Assembly: GCA_964596185.1 (NCBI GenBank)
Contig: CAZQUE010000015.1
Location: forward strand, 1-64,000
Direction: 5' to 3'
Length of the DNA: 64,000 bases
DNA from: DYKG01 sp964596185
Lineage (GTDB): Bacteria > Muiribacteriota > Ozemobacteria > Ozemobacterales > Ozemobacteraceae
Part shown: one piece after another, positions 1-8,321 of the stretch
Position numbering within the stretch: position 1 is the stretch's first letter
Layout: every line of letters starts with the position of its first letter
The notes under the pieces: generated by a model
Told to the model about the DNA's origin: nothing
Database searches by the model: none
The model's input: the letters and a program-made list of their open reading frames with translations, nothing else
Program-made: the position numbers and the translations under genes

Positions 1-761
1 CTTTTTTCTTCATTGCAATCGTAGTTATAATCAGCAAGGTTTCGATTGCGACTATAGCTGGCGACTTCACAGGCAAGTTTAGCCTTTTCAAAAACTTCGA
101 AAGCCTGATAAACTTTTTTATCATCGGCTTTATCGTTCAGAAAAGGAATTAGGCGCACAGTTAAAGAAGCATTTAACTGGGTAAGCATAAAATCTTTCTG
201 ATTTTGCAAAAGTTCCTGTTGGGCGGCAAAACCCCTACTGACAAGCTTTTGAGCGGCCTGCACCTGTCTCTGAAGCATAGCCAATCTTATCTTTTCAAGT
301 TTAAGGCCTTCTTCCAGTTCAAGAATCCTTAACCAGTCACGATTGTTGCAGGCACGTTCGTATTCAAGCCTGGCACGTTCCCTGTCAATTTCAGTCAACT
401 TGAGTTTTGCCTCTTCAATCTCGATCGCCATTTTCTGCCGAATATTTTTCAATTCGAGGGTCGCGCTTATTTTTTCAAGGTCTGCCGATTCAACCATAAT
501 CTTGTCAACACGATCGCCGGGAGAAAGTCTGGCGATTTCTTCGCCAGTCTTTACCTGACTTCCTTCTGGCGTCAATTCGATGACTTCAGTAGAAAAGGGC
601 GAATATAAAACTTCTTCCTTTATAGGAACAAACTCGGCTCTGGCAAGCAAATGCCGCAAAGCGCTTCCAGAAGTTGATGCAGGTTTGACAGTTTCGGTCT
701 GCTGACATCCAGACAAAAAAAGGAACAAGGTAAAGCTTAGCAAAATTTGATAATTTTTCAT
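1..761 (-). CDS. Periplasmic adaptor lipoprotein of an efflux system (C-terminus outside window)
   Basis: Reading back from the ATG at 761, the frame is open to the window edge for about 253 residues. It begins with a lipoprotein signal (lipobox LSGC, Cys19). A short beta-type stretch containing VKTGEEIARLSPGD follows, which looks like half of a biotinyl-lipoyl-like motif. Next is a long Glu/Arg/Leu-rich coiled coil (about residues 85-190), as in HlyD/MacA-type adaptors. It overlaps the upstream adaptor gene by an ATGA (758-761), so the two are translationally coupled. The role is inferred: bridging an inner-membrane pump to the TolC-like channel encoded two genes upstream. The pump itself is not in the window and would be expected to the left. 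Family membership is likely; the substrate is unknown. Confidence 0.75.
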   Translation of the reverse strand, partial: MKNYQILLSFTLFLFLSGCQQTETVKPASTSGSALRHLLARAEFVPIKEEVLYSPFSTEVIELTPEGSQVKTGEEIARLSPGDRVDKIMVESADLEKISATLELKNIRQKMAIEIEEAKLKLTEIDRERARLEYERACNNRDWLRILELEEGLKLEKIRLAMLQRQVQAAQKLVSRGFAAQQELLQNQKDFMLTQLNASLTVRLIPFLNDKADDKKVYQAFEVFEKAKLACEVASYSRNRNLADYNYDCNEEK

Positions 762-2149
762 GGAAAAAGCAATGCCCCCTGTTCCTGCGGTGGATTTTTC
801 CACAGCAACCAGTCCTGATCGAAATCTTCAAGTTCAGCCGCGACTTTATGTGCTGAAAAAGTTGATTTAACATGCAAAAAACTTTTGCCATCCGCGGTTT
901 CAACGAAATCACGGGGAACGAAAACTCCGGTCTGGCTGCCAAGATCAACGGAAACTTCAGCCTTATCACCGAAAAGCAGACTTTGACTGGCATTCATCGA
1001 AACTTCAACGGGAATGAATTTTAACCCGGAATTTCTAGCGCCACGCATTGGTTTGGGAGCTTTGCCAATAGATTTTATTTCGCCTGAAAAAACATTTTCA
1101 GGCATGCTATCGAGAATTATGGTTGCCGATGCTTTTTCTTTAAGGCCGAAAACCTGATTTTCTTTCAGCAGTGAATCGAGAAAATATTTACCATCAACAA
1201 TTACCTGTATTATCGATACTCCAGACCAGGCATGCTGACCGACGCGAAACTTGAAGTCACCCCAGAGTCTTGGGTGAACGATAATACCATCTCTCGGAGC
1301 ATATTTTATCGATTCATCAAGAGTCTTTTTGTATTCTCGATAACTTGAACGATATCGTTCAAGAACCACTTCGAGGTTTTTTTCGCGAATTCTTGCGGTA
1401 ATCGAGGCGGAAACGACCCGATTCTCGGCCAGCCAGATTTCACCAGAAGCAACTGCTTTCTGATACTCAATTTGCGCCAATTCTTCGGGCAAAGGCGGTT
1501 GCTTGAGCTGTTCAACCATGCGACGGGCATAATCCAGCTCTATTTCCCGGGATTTTTTATCTATTTCACTGCTACGCAGATTAAACGAACTTTCAAAACC
1601 TTTGTCTGCAATGTTTTTCTTAAGTTCATGCAACTTTTCGGCCAGGTTGAAGCCCATTTGCGCCGATTCAAGATCGGCTTTGATTTTCCAGATTTCATCG
1701 TCGGTTTTCGGATTGAAAAGCCATTGCCGATCAAATTGTGCCCGTTCGAACTCGAGCTGTCTACTTCGTAAATTCAACTGCAGCTCTTTCATTTCGGCAG
1801 GATTTGCACTGCGCACTTTATCGAACAAATCGAGCTGACTGGAAATATTTCTATCGCTGCGACGAACTCGATCTTCGAAATTTTTCATATCAATTTTTAA
1901 AATGAGGTCGCCTGAAGCGACTTTCTGCCCCTCATCCGCCATAAATTCGACATTGCCGTAACCATACGTGAGACTGACGTTTGCAACATCGCCCGGCCGC
2001 AAAGTTGCCCGGAATTTCAGGATTTTCTGGCGGGTTTCCGGAGCGAAACGAAACTCAATTTGGTCCGAACCGTTCTTTTCTTCAGAAGCACAGCCACAAA
2101 GAAAAGCAGTCAGTGCGAACAACAGCAGTAGAGGAATTCTAGTTTTCAT
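758..2149 (-). CDS. HlyD/MacA-type periplasmic adaptor lipoprotein
   Basis: A 463-residue adaptor. I chose the ATG at 2149 over the upstream GTG (2158) because it opens directly on a signal peptide ending in a lipobox-like LCGC (Cys20). GYGNVEFMADEGQKVASGDL is a lipoyl/biotinyl-like half motif; a long coiled coil (about 90-260) follows, then the second half (YAPRDGIIVHPRL) and a beta-barrel region (FSGEIKSIGKAP). This order is typical of membrane-fusion adaptors of RND/ABC efflux or type I secretion. It overlaps the end of the TolC-like gene by 11 bases and the next adaptor gene by 4, so one transcript is expected. Two consecutive, diverged adaptors suggest that they form a mixed hexamer. The substrate cannot be told from sequence. 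Confidence 0.85.
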   Translation of the reverse strand: MKTRIPLLLLFALTAFLCGCASEEKNGSDQIEFRFAPETRQKILKFRATLRPGDVANVSLTYGYGNVEFMADEGQKVASGDLILKIDMKNFEDRVRRSDRNISSQLDLFDKVRSANPAEMKELQLNLRSRQLEFERAQFDRQWLFNPKTDDEIWKIKADLESAQMGFNLAEKLHELKKNIADKGFESSFNLRSSEIDKKSREIELDYARRMVEQLKQPPLPEELAQIEYQKAVASGEIWLAENRVVSASITARIREKNLEVVLERYRSSYREYKKTLDESIKYAPRDGIIVHPRLWGDFKFRVGQHAWSGVSIIQVIVDGKYFLDSLLKENQVFGLKEKASATIILDSMPENVFSGEIKSIGKAPKPMRGARNSGLKFIPVEVSMNASQSLLFGDKAEVSVDLGSQTGVFVPRDFVETADGKSFLHVKSTFSAHKVAAELEDFDQDWLLWKNPPQEQGALLFP

Positions 2150-3644
2150 CGGTAACACTTTCGTCTACCGGAACAATCTGATAGCCATTTATCTTCGAAA
2201 GCTCGCGGCGATCCGTTGCGGCAACCTGCAGAAAATCATCTAGTCTGCCGGTTTCGAAAAGCAATTCGAGCCAACTCATGATCAAGCGGCTTTCGCCCTG
2301 GGCAACGGCGAGACTTGCACCGTTAAAATCCTGTTGATAACGAGTCAGATCCAAAAGCGAGATTTTTCCGAGCTGAAAGTTCAACCTTTGTCCTTCAAGA
2401 ACTTCTGCGGCAAGTTTTTCTGAACCCTTTAGCGACGCGAGATTCTTGCGATAGAAAGCAAGCTTTTCGAAAGCCTGTTTTACGGCAATTTCGACATCGG
2501 CACGCTTTTGTTCAAGGCGGACTTTAAAAGCCTTTATGGCCTCTTTTTCCATGGTAAAATCAATTTTTTTGCCATCAGGCCCGAAACTGGTCGAATAGCT
2601 GACCACCACATCCCAGCTTTTATCATTCATCGATTCGGCCGTACTTTTGTCAAAGCTGCGCCCCTGTTTGCCCCAGCGCACACGAGCGCTGACATCGGGG
2701 CGACTCATCTCTCTTGCTCGATCAAAAGCAGCTTTTCGCAATTCATATCTATTCTCGAAAAGTCGATAATCAGGACGATTTTTCAAAGCTTCATTAACCA
2801 GCTTTTCAACTTCAAGATCCTCTGGAATTGCCTCGATCAAAGGATCAAGAGAGAAACTGGCCAGTTCTGCATCCCATTTACTGCTGCCCAACTGCGATGC
2901 CAGTTTGCGATCCTGGTCGCGAAGGCTCAACTCGACTTCTTCAAGTTCAGTTTCGGCCTGCTGATTGCGCATGCTGGCCTGTTTGAGATCAAGTTCGCTA
3001 CCCATGCCATTTTCGAGTTTTATCTGCGCCTCTTCAACGAGAGTCTTGTAAAAGCTGAGATTCTGGCGACGCAGGGCTTCGCTGCGGGCAGTAATGACCC
3101 GACTGAAAAAGCTCTGGGTAGCCCCAAGCAAGATATCCAGAACCAGCGAATCGGTCTGGGCCCGGGCAATATCATAATTGGCATGAATCATTTTTCGTTC
3201 GAGAGAATTCAGGCGGGCATCATTGCGCAACAAACCAGCCTGCCAGCTCAGATAAAGGGAATTGAAATAGCTTGTCTGCGAAGTGGTGTATTCGGTTTTA
3301 CTCTCACTATAGCTGTATCCAAGCTGGCCCAGAGGAGTTCGTTGGGATATTCCCGTCGAAATCCCGTTTCTTCTCGTTGAATAATCTTCTTCGACGCCGG
3401 TCAGTGAATTGAAGCTACGATTCGCTGATTTGCTGCGTTCAAGCTGATAAGAAAACTCGGGGGAAAATGCTGCCAAAGCCTTGTGCTTTTCAAGCAAAGA
3501 ACCCTCCAGCTCATGAGCAGCGGCCAGCAGACTTCGATTTCCGCTCACAACTGCCCGTGCAAACCTGGTCAAAACGGTTTCATTTTCCTGGGACATGGCA
3601 GGCAGGCAAATCACTAGCATAAAAAAGGCGCAGATTTTCTTCAT
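2139..3644 (-). CDS. TolC-like outer membrane efflux protein
   Basis: A 501-residue protein with a cleavable signal peptide (MKKICAFFMLVICLPAMSQ). The mature part is dominated by heptad-rich helices alternating with beta segments, in two repeats, as in the outer membrane factor family (OEP). The segments GMGSELDLKQASMRNQQAE and GKISLLDLTRYQQDFNGA are the characteristic helix turns of each repeat (G-x-x-S-x-L-D-L). A trimeric channel through the outer membrane is inferred. The gene overlaps the preceding hypothetical gene by four bases (3641-3644) and the following adaptor gene, which supports one efflux operon. Confidence 0.9.
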   Translation of the reverse strand: MKKICAFFMLVICLPAMSQENETVLTRFARAVVSGNRSLLAAAHELEGSLLEKHKALAAFSPEFSYQLERSKSANRSFNSLTGVEEDYSTRRNGISTGISQRTPLGQLGYSYSESKTEYTTSQTSYFNSLYLSWQAGLLRNDARLNSLERKMIHANYDIARAQTDSLVLDILLGATQSFFSRVITARSEALRRQNLSFYKTLVEEAQIKLENGMGSELDLKQASMRNQQAETELEEVELSLRDQDRKLASQLGSSKWDAELASFSLDPLIEAIPEDLEVEKLVNEALKNRPDYRLFENRYELRKAAFDRAREMSRPDVSARVRWGKQGRSFDKSTAESMNDKSWDVVVSYSTSFGPDGKKIDFTMEKEAIKAFKVRLEQKRADVEIAVKQAFEKLAFYRKNLASLKGSEKLAAEVLEGQRLNFQLGKISLLDLTRYQQDFNGASLAVAQGESRLIMSWLELLFETGRLDDFLQVAATDRRELSKINGYQIVPVDESVTDEN

Positions 3645-4336
3645 CGGTTCGTTCTTTCCATTTCAATGTGCAATCTTGTGTGAGTTACGATCTTTTGCGA
3701 TGGATCTTCAGGAAAGGGCATGGCAAAGCGATATTCAATAAAGTTTTCACAGCTGTCGATCCATTTTTCTTCGCTATCGAAGCAAAAGCTGCCGCTGCCG
3801 GCCGACACACTGTCGGGGGCAGTAGGATTCCCGGTAAAAAGCTCGGTTCTGAATTCAGCCAGACGACGCTTTTTCCGATTCATTCCTGCAAATGTATATC
3901 TCGTAAAAAAAGGTGAAGCGTTACCGCGGGCATCTTCTACCTGTTGATCCCAAAATTGGCCTGGGGAAACCGGTTCTTCGGGAAATCGCATCATCGAATA
4001 TTCTGCGCCCTGCCAGGCTGCGTTGCCTTCAACCCAGAAAACATTGCCAAGCTGGTCCATGCGCATGATGGACTTCTTGCCAATCTCGGGGAGTTGTTCG
4101 GCAGGGATCTGGCGATTGGCAACAACCTTGTTAATGGTAACGGCAATCAGTGCCGAATCAGTCTCTTCTGAAACGATTTGCTGAGAAATCTCCATTTCGA
4201 TGCCAACCGGGTTTTTAAAAGCTCCCACCGGCGATTCTACTTCGATCTGCCCAGCAATCGCGATCCGATAGCTTAAAATGTCTTTATTAATGAATGAATA
4301 TCTGAAAAGGTATTTTTCCATGCTAATTTTATACAT
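3641..4336 (-). CDS. Hypothetical protein, first gene of the efflux operon
   Basis: A 231-residue soluble protein that I do not recognise. It is beta-rich, without signal peptide or membrane segment, and carries segments such as FPEEPVSPGQFWDQQVEDARG and RYTFAGMNRKKRRLAEF. This pattern (measured property, then P-x-x-P-V-x-P-G-x-x-W) resembles secreted DUF-type beta proteins that assess surface conditions, but the family is uncertain. ATG 4336 has a weak GGGATG upstream; the ATG at 4321 (MEKYLFRY) is an equally good start. It heads the operon and ends in an ATGA overlap with the TolC-like gene, so a role connected to export is inferred only from position. Confidence 0.7.
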   Translation of the reverse strand: MYKISMEKYLFRYSFINKDILSYRIAIAGQIEVESPVGAFKNPVGIEMEISQQIVSEETDSALIAVTINKVVANRQIPAEQLPEIGKKSIMRMDQLGNVFWVEGNAAWQGAEYSMMRFPEEPVSPGQFWDQQVEDARGNASPFFTRYTFAGMNRKKRRLAEFRTELFTGNPTAPDSVSAGSGSFCFDSEEKWIDSCENFIEYRFAMPFPEDPSQKIVTHTRLHIEMERTNR

Positions 4337-4490
4337 TTACATCCCAATAAAAGCAACTATCGCAAAGAACATTAAAGAGGAATTCGACAAGGCGCAAAAA
4401 AGTAACCGGCGAAAAAAATGCAAAGTTAAAGAAAAAATGCCGATGTTTTCCCTGGAATGAAATGTCATTTGCCAGAAAGCTCGAAAAGAA

Positions 4491-4916
4491 ATGAAGCAAA
4501 AAACTCTCTTATTTACCATTTTCCTACTAATGCTCGGTAAACTTGTTTTTGCCAGCGGCGATTCAATTAAAGCCCTTCCGGTAAGCAACCTGGACGGCAG
4601 CGCGATTGATCTGCTTGTCGGCACCCCGGATGGCGTGGAAGAACCTCTCGACGAAAGAAGAACCAGGCCTGAACCAATTATTGATCATGATTTTAGCGAA
4701 TTCTTAAGTTATGATCCAACCTTTGAAGAAAATACTTCGGCAGATTTGAGCTGGCAGGATGCTGAAGAAACTTCCGGCGAAGATGATGCCGAGACCGGCA
4801 GTGTCAAAGATCTTATTGATGAAATCGAAGATTTTGAAGCGCAAGCTGAGAACGATTCGCAGGCAGAATTTAACGATAATATTTCTGATTACGTTGAAAC
4901 AGAACTTAAGCTATGA
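4491..4916 (+). CDS. Small acidic exported protein, unknown function
   Basis: A 141-residue protein with a signal peptide (MKQKTLLFTIFLLMLGKLVFA). The mature part is strongly acidic, rich in Asp/Glu and low in aromatics and cysteines, and is probably disordered. No domain is recognised. It runs in the same direction as the HAMP-domain membrane protein 35 bases downstream, so the two may form an operon. A periplasmic partner of that protein is possible but speculative. It is divergent from the efflux operon. Confidence 0.65.
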   Translation: MKQKTLLFTIFLLMLGKLVFASGDSIKALPVSNLDGSAIDLLVGTPDGVEEPLDERRTRPEPIIDHDFSEFLSYDPTFEENTSADLSWQDAEETSGEDDAETGSVKDLIDEIEDFEAQAENDSQAEFNDNISDYVETELKL

Positions 4917-4951
4917 TAATTTAGGTTTAAGTTTTTCAGGGAGGGTAACTC

Positions 4952-5599
4952 ATGTCTCAAATTAGACGCCGGAAAAAGTATTTTATCAAACCCGGCTTTC
5001 AAAGCAGATTGACTGCGATATTCATTTTGATAGTAATTATCGTCGCCAATATCGTCGGTGCACTTGTTTACGGCTTTTCAGTCGAAAAACTCGAAAACAA
5101 ACTGGTTGAAGAATCAAAACTTCCGGTTGACAGTAAACAATTGGGGCAAGCTCTCCTGCCGGGGGTAATCATTGCTGAACTGATAAGCATTTTTGTCGTC
5201 GCGTTTATATGTATATTCGTGACGCATACGATAGCGGGGCCGGTGTACCGTATGGAACGCGTTGTCAGAAACATCGGCGAAGGCGACCTGACTCATTTCA
5301 CCAAGTTGCGACCCAAAGACGAGCTTAAAGATCTTGCCGATGCCATGAACGACATGACCATGGGCCTGCGCAACAAAGTAATCAATTTAAAAGAAGTTCT
5401 TGGCCAGATTGATGACAGCATTGCCAGCGCTAAATCCAGCGGCAAGGTGGAAAAACTTGACGAAGCGATAAAAGCTGTGGCCGCAATGCAGGAATCACTT
5501 GGCTCCTTCGTCCTTGAAAAAGAACGCCGCGAGAAGGTTGTCGCCAAAGATGACAGTGAAGATAGCGCTCCCGAGGAAGAAGAATACGACAAAGCTTGA
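4952..5599 (+). CDS. HAMP-domain membrane protein without an output domain
   Basis: A 215-residue inner-membrane protein. A strong ribosome site (GGGAGGG, about 4940) precedes ATG 4952. Two transmembrane helices (about 18-43 and 67-92) flank a short loop of about 23 residues. A HAMP domain follows (about 92-142, with VRNIGEGDLTHFTKLRPKDE and DLADAMNDM), then a coiled-coil segment and an acidic tail (about 190-215). No kinase, methyl-accepting or cyclase domain follows, so it is an orphan HAMP relay or a scaffold. It could associate with other HAMP sensors, but nothing in the sequence names a partner. A strong terminator follows. Confidence 0.8.
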   Translation: MSQIRRRKKYFIKPGFQSRLTAIFILIVIIVANIVGALVYGFSVEKLENKLVEESKLPVDSKQLGQALLPGVIIAELISIFVVAFICIFVTHTIAGPVYRMERVVRNIGEGDLTHFTKLRPKDELKDLADAMNDMTMGLRNKVINLKEVLGQIDDSIASAKSSGKVEKLDEAIKAVAAMQESLGSFVLEKERREKVVAKDDSEDSAPEEEEYDKA

Positions 5600-5634
5600 T
5601 ATTATCAGGTTTCCCTGAATCAAACTGTTAAAAT

Positions 5635-5676
5635 ACAGCAGAGTTCGATTTTTAAATCGGACTCTGCTGTGTTTTA
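5635..5676 (+). terminator. Intrinsic terminator after the HAMP gene
   Basis: Arms at 5635-5651 and 5654-5670 form a near-perfect 17-base stem with a tiny loop, followed by a T-rich run (gtgtttta). It ends the 4491-5599 unit. It lies between convergent genes and may work in both directions. Confidence 0.8.
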
Positions 5677-5822
5677 GCCTGGTTGATATCCTTTTACCAG
5701 CACTTTACAAAACAACCGCCCCAACCAACTTCGACTAACCGGCATTTCCTCAAAGCAAAAGAAATTTTGAGAAAAAACGGGCACAAACCTGGGGAAACTG
5801 ATCGGGTTAAATTAAGAAAAGC

Positions 5823-6614
5823 CTATCTTATGCGACTAACCTTCTTCAAAACCGAAAAGGCGTTGTCGCGGGAGCTTACTGGAAGCCTTTTTATGGCGAA
5901 GGGATTAGCGCCGGCTTCGTTATAGCCTGAACAACTGGTAAAATGCAATTTAAAGCCACAATCTCTGGCAATCTGGGTAAAATGGGCATTGAACTTGCCA
6001 TAGGGCCAGGCAATTGCCCCGGGCTTTTTCCCGATTATTGATTCCAGCCGGTTAACTGAAGCACGCAGGTCGCGTGAAAGTAGTTCGAGCACCGGATTGT
6101 TTCTGACCGGGCCGAAAGCGTCGAAAATTCTGATACTGTCGGTGTGCAGGTCATGAGTGTGCGATCCGAATTCCCAGAAACCAGATGCGCTCATTTCGCG
6201 AATCTGCTCTTCACGAAGGTAATCGGCAAATTGCGGCCGGCGACCAATTCTTGAAGTAACCACAAAAACGGTCATTGGAATCTTCAGTTTTCTGGCAACA
6301 GGCAAGGCATAAAAATAGAGACTCTCATAGCCGTCATCAAAGGTTATAAGAACTGGTTTTTCAATTGATTCGGGCAAACTGCCTTTGAGAAATCTGGCCA
6401 TTTGTTCCAGGCTCAGCGGAGTGAATCCGGCGGCAAGAATTGCCTGCATCTGACTTTCAAACTGCTCAGGCGTGCAGGAAACATCGGAAGTCGTTTCTGG
6501 CTGAATATGATGATAAACCAGAACCGGCACGACTTTTGGCATACCAGCAGCCGACAGAACCACTGCTGACGTTCCAAAAATGCATACAATCAAAATTAGC
6601 CGAAAAAAATGCAA
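5823..6614 (-). CDS. Exported polysaccharide deacetylase (NodB/CE4 family, PgaB/IcaB-like)
   Basis: A 263-residue protein with an N-terminal signal segment (about 1-22). It carries the NodB signatures: PVLVYHHI near residue 31, TFDDG (Asp93, Asp94: catalytic base and metal ligand), GSHTHDLHT (His152 and His157 metal ligands) and WPYGKFN. The HTHDLH form of motif 2 is that of the PgaB/IcaB branch, which de-N-acetylates extracellular poly-N-acetylglucosamine. A metal-dependent N- or O-deacetylation in the envelope is therefore expected; the substrate is inferred. It lies downstream of metK on the same strand but is separated from it by a terminator, so it is probably transcribed alone. Confidence 0.85.
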   Translation of the reverse strand: MHFFRLILIVCIFGTSAVVLSAAGMPKVVPVLVYHHIQPETTSDVSCTPEQFESQMQAILAAGFTPLSLEQMARFLKGSLPESIEKPVLITFDDGYESLYFYALPVARKLKIPMTVFVVTSRIGRRPQFADYLREEQIREMSASGFWEFGSHTHDLHTDSIRIFDAFGPVRNNPVLELLSRDLRASVNRLESIIGKKPGAIAWPYGKFNAHFTQIARDCGFKLHFTSCSGYNEAGANPFAIKRLPVSSRDNAFSVLKKVSRIR

Positions 6615-6662
6615 AGAGGCACTCCCTGGGTAAAATCAATCTTCAATGAAGAAACTACCAGA

Positions 6663-6696
6663 AAAAAACGCCCGGCACAACATCTGCCGGACGTTT
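6663..6696 (-). terminator. Intrinsic terminator after metK
   Basis: On the minus strand a 13-pair stem (arms 6684-6696 and 6665-6677, one G.T pair) is followed by a run of T (6668-6663). It lies 23 bases past the metK stop codon. Confidence 0.85.
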
Positions 6697-6718
6697 TCAA
6701 TATTCAAAACTTGGTAGT

Positions 6719-7900
6719 TTAGATTCCAGCTTCTTTCTTGATCTGATCGACTTTGTCGAGTTTTTCCCATGGCAGATCCAGATCGCTGCGACCGAAATGA
6801 CCATAGGCGGCAGTCTGGCGGTAAATCGGCCGGCGCAGGCCAAGGTTTTTGATGATTGCACCCGGGCGCAGGTCGAATACTTTGCGAATCACTTCTTCGA
6901 TCTTTTCGGGAGCCACTTTGCCGGTGCCGAAAGTATTCACGTGAACAGACATCGGGCGGGCAACGCCGATGGCATAAGCGATCTGAATTTCAAGTCGATC
7001 GGCCAGGCCTGCGGCGACGATGTTCTTGGCAACATAGCGGCCCATATAAGCGCCTGAGCGGTCAACCTTGGTCGGATCTTTTCCGGAGAATGCACCACCA
7101 CCATGGGCAGCCATTCCACCGTAGGTATCAACGATGATTTTGCGGCCAGTAAGACCGGCGTCACCCTGTGGTCCGCCGACAACGAAGCGGCCGGTCGGGT
7201 TGACGTAGAATTTGGTATCAGCATCTATTAATTCAGCCGGAATGACTTTTTTGATTACCTTTTCGATCATGTCTTGGGTAATCTGGGCATGGGTCACATC
7301 AGGATTGTGCTGGGTTGAAAGAACGACGGCATCGACTCTGGCAACTTTGCAGTCTTTATATTCGACGGTTACCTGTGCTTTGCCATCAGGACGCAGATAT
7401 TTTACTTCGCCGGATTTGCGAACTTCAGCAAGCTTGCGGCAAACGGCATGGGCATAAAAGATTGGGGCAGGCATCAATTCGGGAGTTTCATTGCAGGCAA
7501 AGCCAACCATCATTCCCTGGTCACCGGCACCGACATTGAGATCTTCATCCTTGTCATCGCCATCTTTGGCGTGATTTACGCCCTGAGCGATGTCGGGCGA
7601 CTGTTCGTCGAGAGCAACCATAACACCGCAACTTTTGCCATCGATACCAAAATCGGCATTTGTATAGCCAATTTCAGTGATAACGCGGCGAGCGATTGAC
7701 TGTACGTCAACATAGCACTTGGTGGTGATTTCACCCATAACGATGGCCATGCCGGTGGTTACAGCGGTTTCGCAAGCTACACGGCCTTTGGGGTCGTTGG
7801 TAAGTATCGCATCAAGGACTGCGTCAGAAATCTGATCGGAAACCTTGTCTGGATGTCCTTCTGTTACTGATTCAGAGGTAAAGAAATAATGCTTGTTCAT
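6719..7900 (-). CDS. metK: S-adenosylmethionine synthase
   Basis: A 393-residue, full-length MetK that makes S-adenosylmethionine from methionine and ATP. Family signatures are visible: FTSESVTEGHPDKVSDQISD at the N-terminus, GAGDQGMMVGFA (the GAGDQG methionine-binding motif), GGPQGDAGLTGRKIIVDTYG, and GGGAFSGKDPTKVDRS (the P-loop-like phosphate-binding region). A GGAGG ribosome site sits just upstream of ATG 7900. The leader is short (to 7987) and holds no SAM-riboswitch fold that I can recognise. Core cytoplasmic enzyme; transcribed alone. Confidence 0.98.
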   Translation of the reverse strand: MNKHYFFTSESVTEGHPDKVSDQISDAVLDAILTNDPKGRVACETAVTTGMAIVMGEITTKCYVDVQSIARRVITEIGYTNADFGIDGKSCGVMVALDEQSPDIAQGVNHAKDGDDKDEDLNVGAGDQGMMVGFACNETPELMPAPIFYAHAVCRKLAEVRKSGEVKYLRPDGKAQVTVEYKDCKVARVDAVVLSTQHNPDVTHAQITQDMIEKVIKKVIPAELIDADTKFYVNPTGRFVVGGPQGDAGLTGRKIIVDTYGGMAAHGGGAFSGKDPTKVDRSGAYMGRYVAKNIVAAGLADRLEIQIAYAIGVARPMSVHVNTFGTGKVAPEKIEEVIRKVFDLRPGAIIKNLGLRRPIYRQTAAYGHFGRSDLDLPWEKLDKVDQIKKEAGI

Positions 7901-7987
7901 GAACCCTCCATACCTTTGTGGTTAAGTGGATGGATTATAGCAACCCCGGATATTGGCGTCAAGCTTAATCTGAGTTGATCTAAAAGC

Positions 7988-8027
7988 AGATGCAGGCGAA
8001 GCCTTGAAAAGACCTCGCCTGCTATCT
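7988..8027 (-). terminator. Intrinsic terminator after the small membrane protein gene
   Basis: Minus-strand stem from 8027 to 7988 (a 12-13 base arm with the agatagcaggcga / tcgcctgcatct pairing), followed by gctttta. It separates the 50-residue gene from metK. Confidence 0.7.
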
Positions 8028-8037
8028 ACCGTGCAGG

Positions 8038-8190
8038 CTACTTTTCGACAACAAACGCCGAGGCAGGAGCCTGAACCGAGCCGGCAGAAGTGTACAACAA
8101 CCCTGATACTTTCGAATAGGCAAAGCCGTAACTTACAACGAAGCCGACGACACACGAAAGCAGAACCAGGATCAAAGCCCATATTCTCAT
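8038..8190 (-). CDS. 50-residue single-pass membrane protein
   Basis: A short ORF on the minus strand, starting ATG at 8190 behind a consensus GGAGG (about 8199-8203) and ending TAG at 8038. The product starts MRIWALILVLLSCVVGFVVS: one hydrophobic helix (about residues 3-23), then about 27 polar, small residues with no charged cluster. The strong ribosome site, the clean membrane helix and a terminator just after the stop all support a real gene. No family is recognised. It precedes metK on the same strand but the terminator separates them. Confidence 0.65.
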   Translation of the reverse strand: MRIWALILVLLSCVVGFVVSYGFAYSKVSGLLYTSAGSVQAPASAFVVEK

Positions 8191-8285
8191 GGTTAAGACC
8201 TCCTTGTCCGGTTGTTGGCATTATCGACAAAGATTTGAATTTGTTAAAGGGTATTAATTTTCTGCCAAAATAAGTCTCAATAGTT

Positions 8286-8291
8286 TATAAT
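8286..8291 (+). promoter_or_regulatory. Possible -10 element of the phosphatase pair
   Basis: A consensus TATAAT lies 31 bases before the chosen start of the first phosphatase gene. No good -35 hexamer is seen at the usual distance, so the call is tentative. Confidence 0.35.
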
Positions 8292-8321
8292 TCTCCTGTC
8301 AGTTCAAGTTTGGAGTGCGCT

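Noticed and set aside
2508..3380. 290-residue ORF opposite the TolC-like gene
   Set aside because: Antisense shadow of a well-supported gene; no motif.
5683..5925. 80-residue ORF downstream of the terminator at 5635-5676
   Set aside because: No ribosome site, and it enters the opposite-strand deacetylase gene; low-quality composition.
7901..7987. SAM riboswitch before metK
   Set aside because: The leader is under 90 bases with no recognisable SAM-I or SAM-II fold; only a normal ribosome site is seen.
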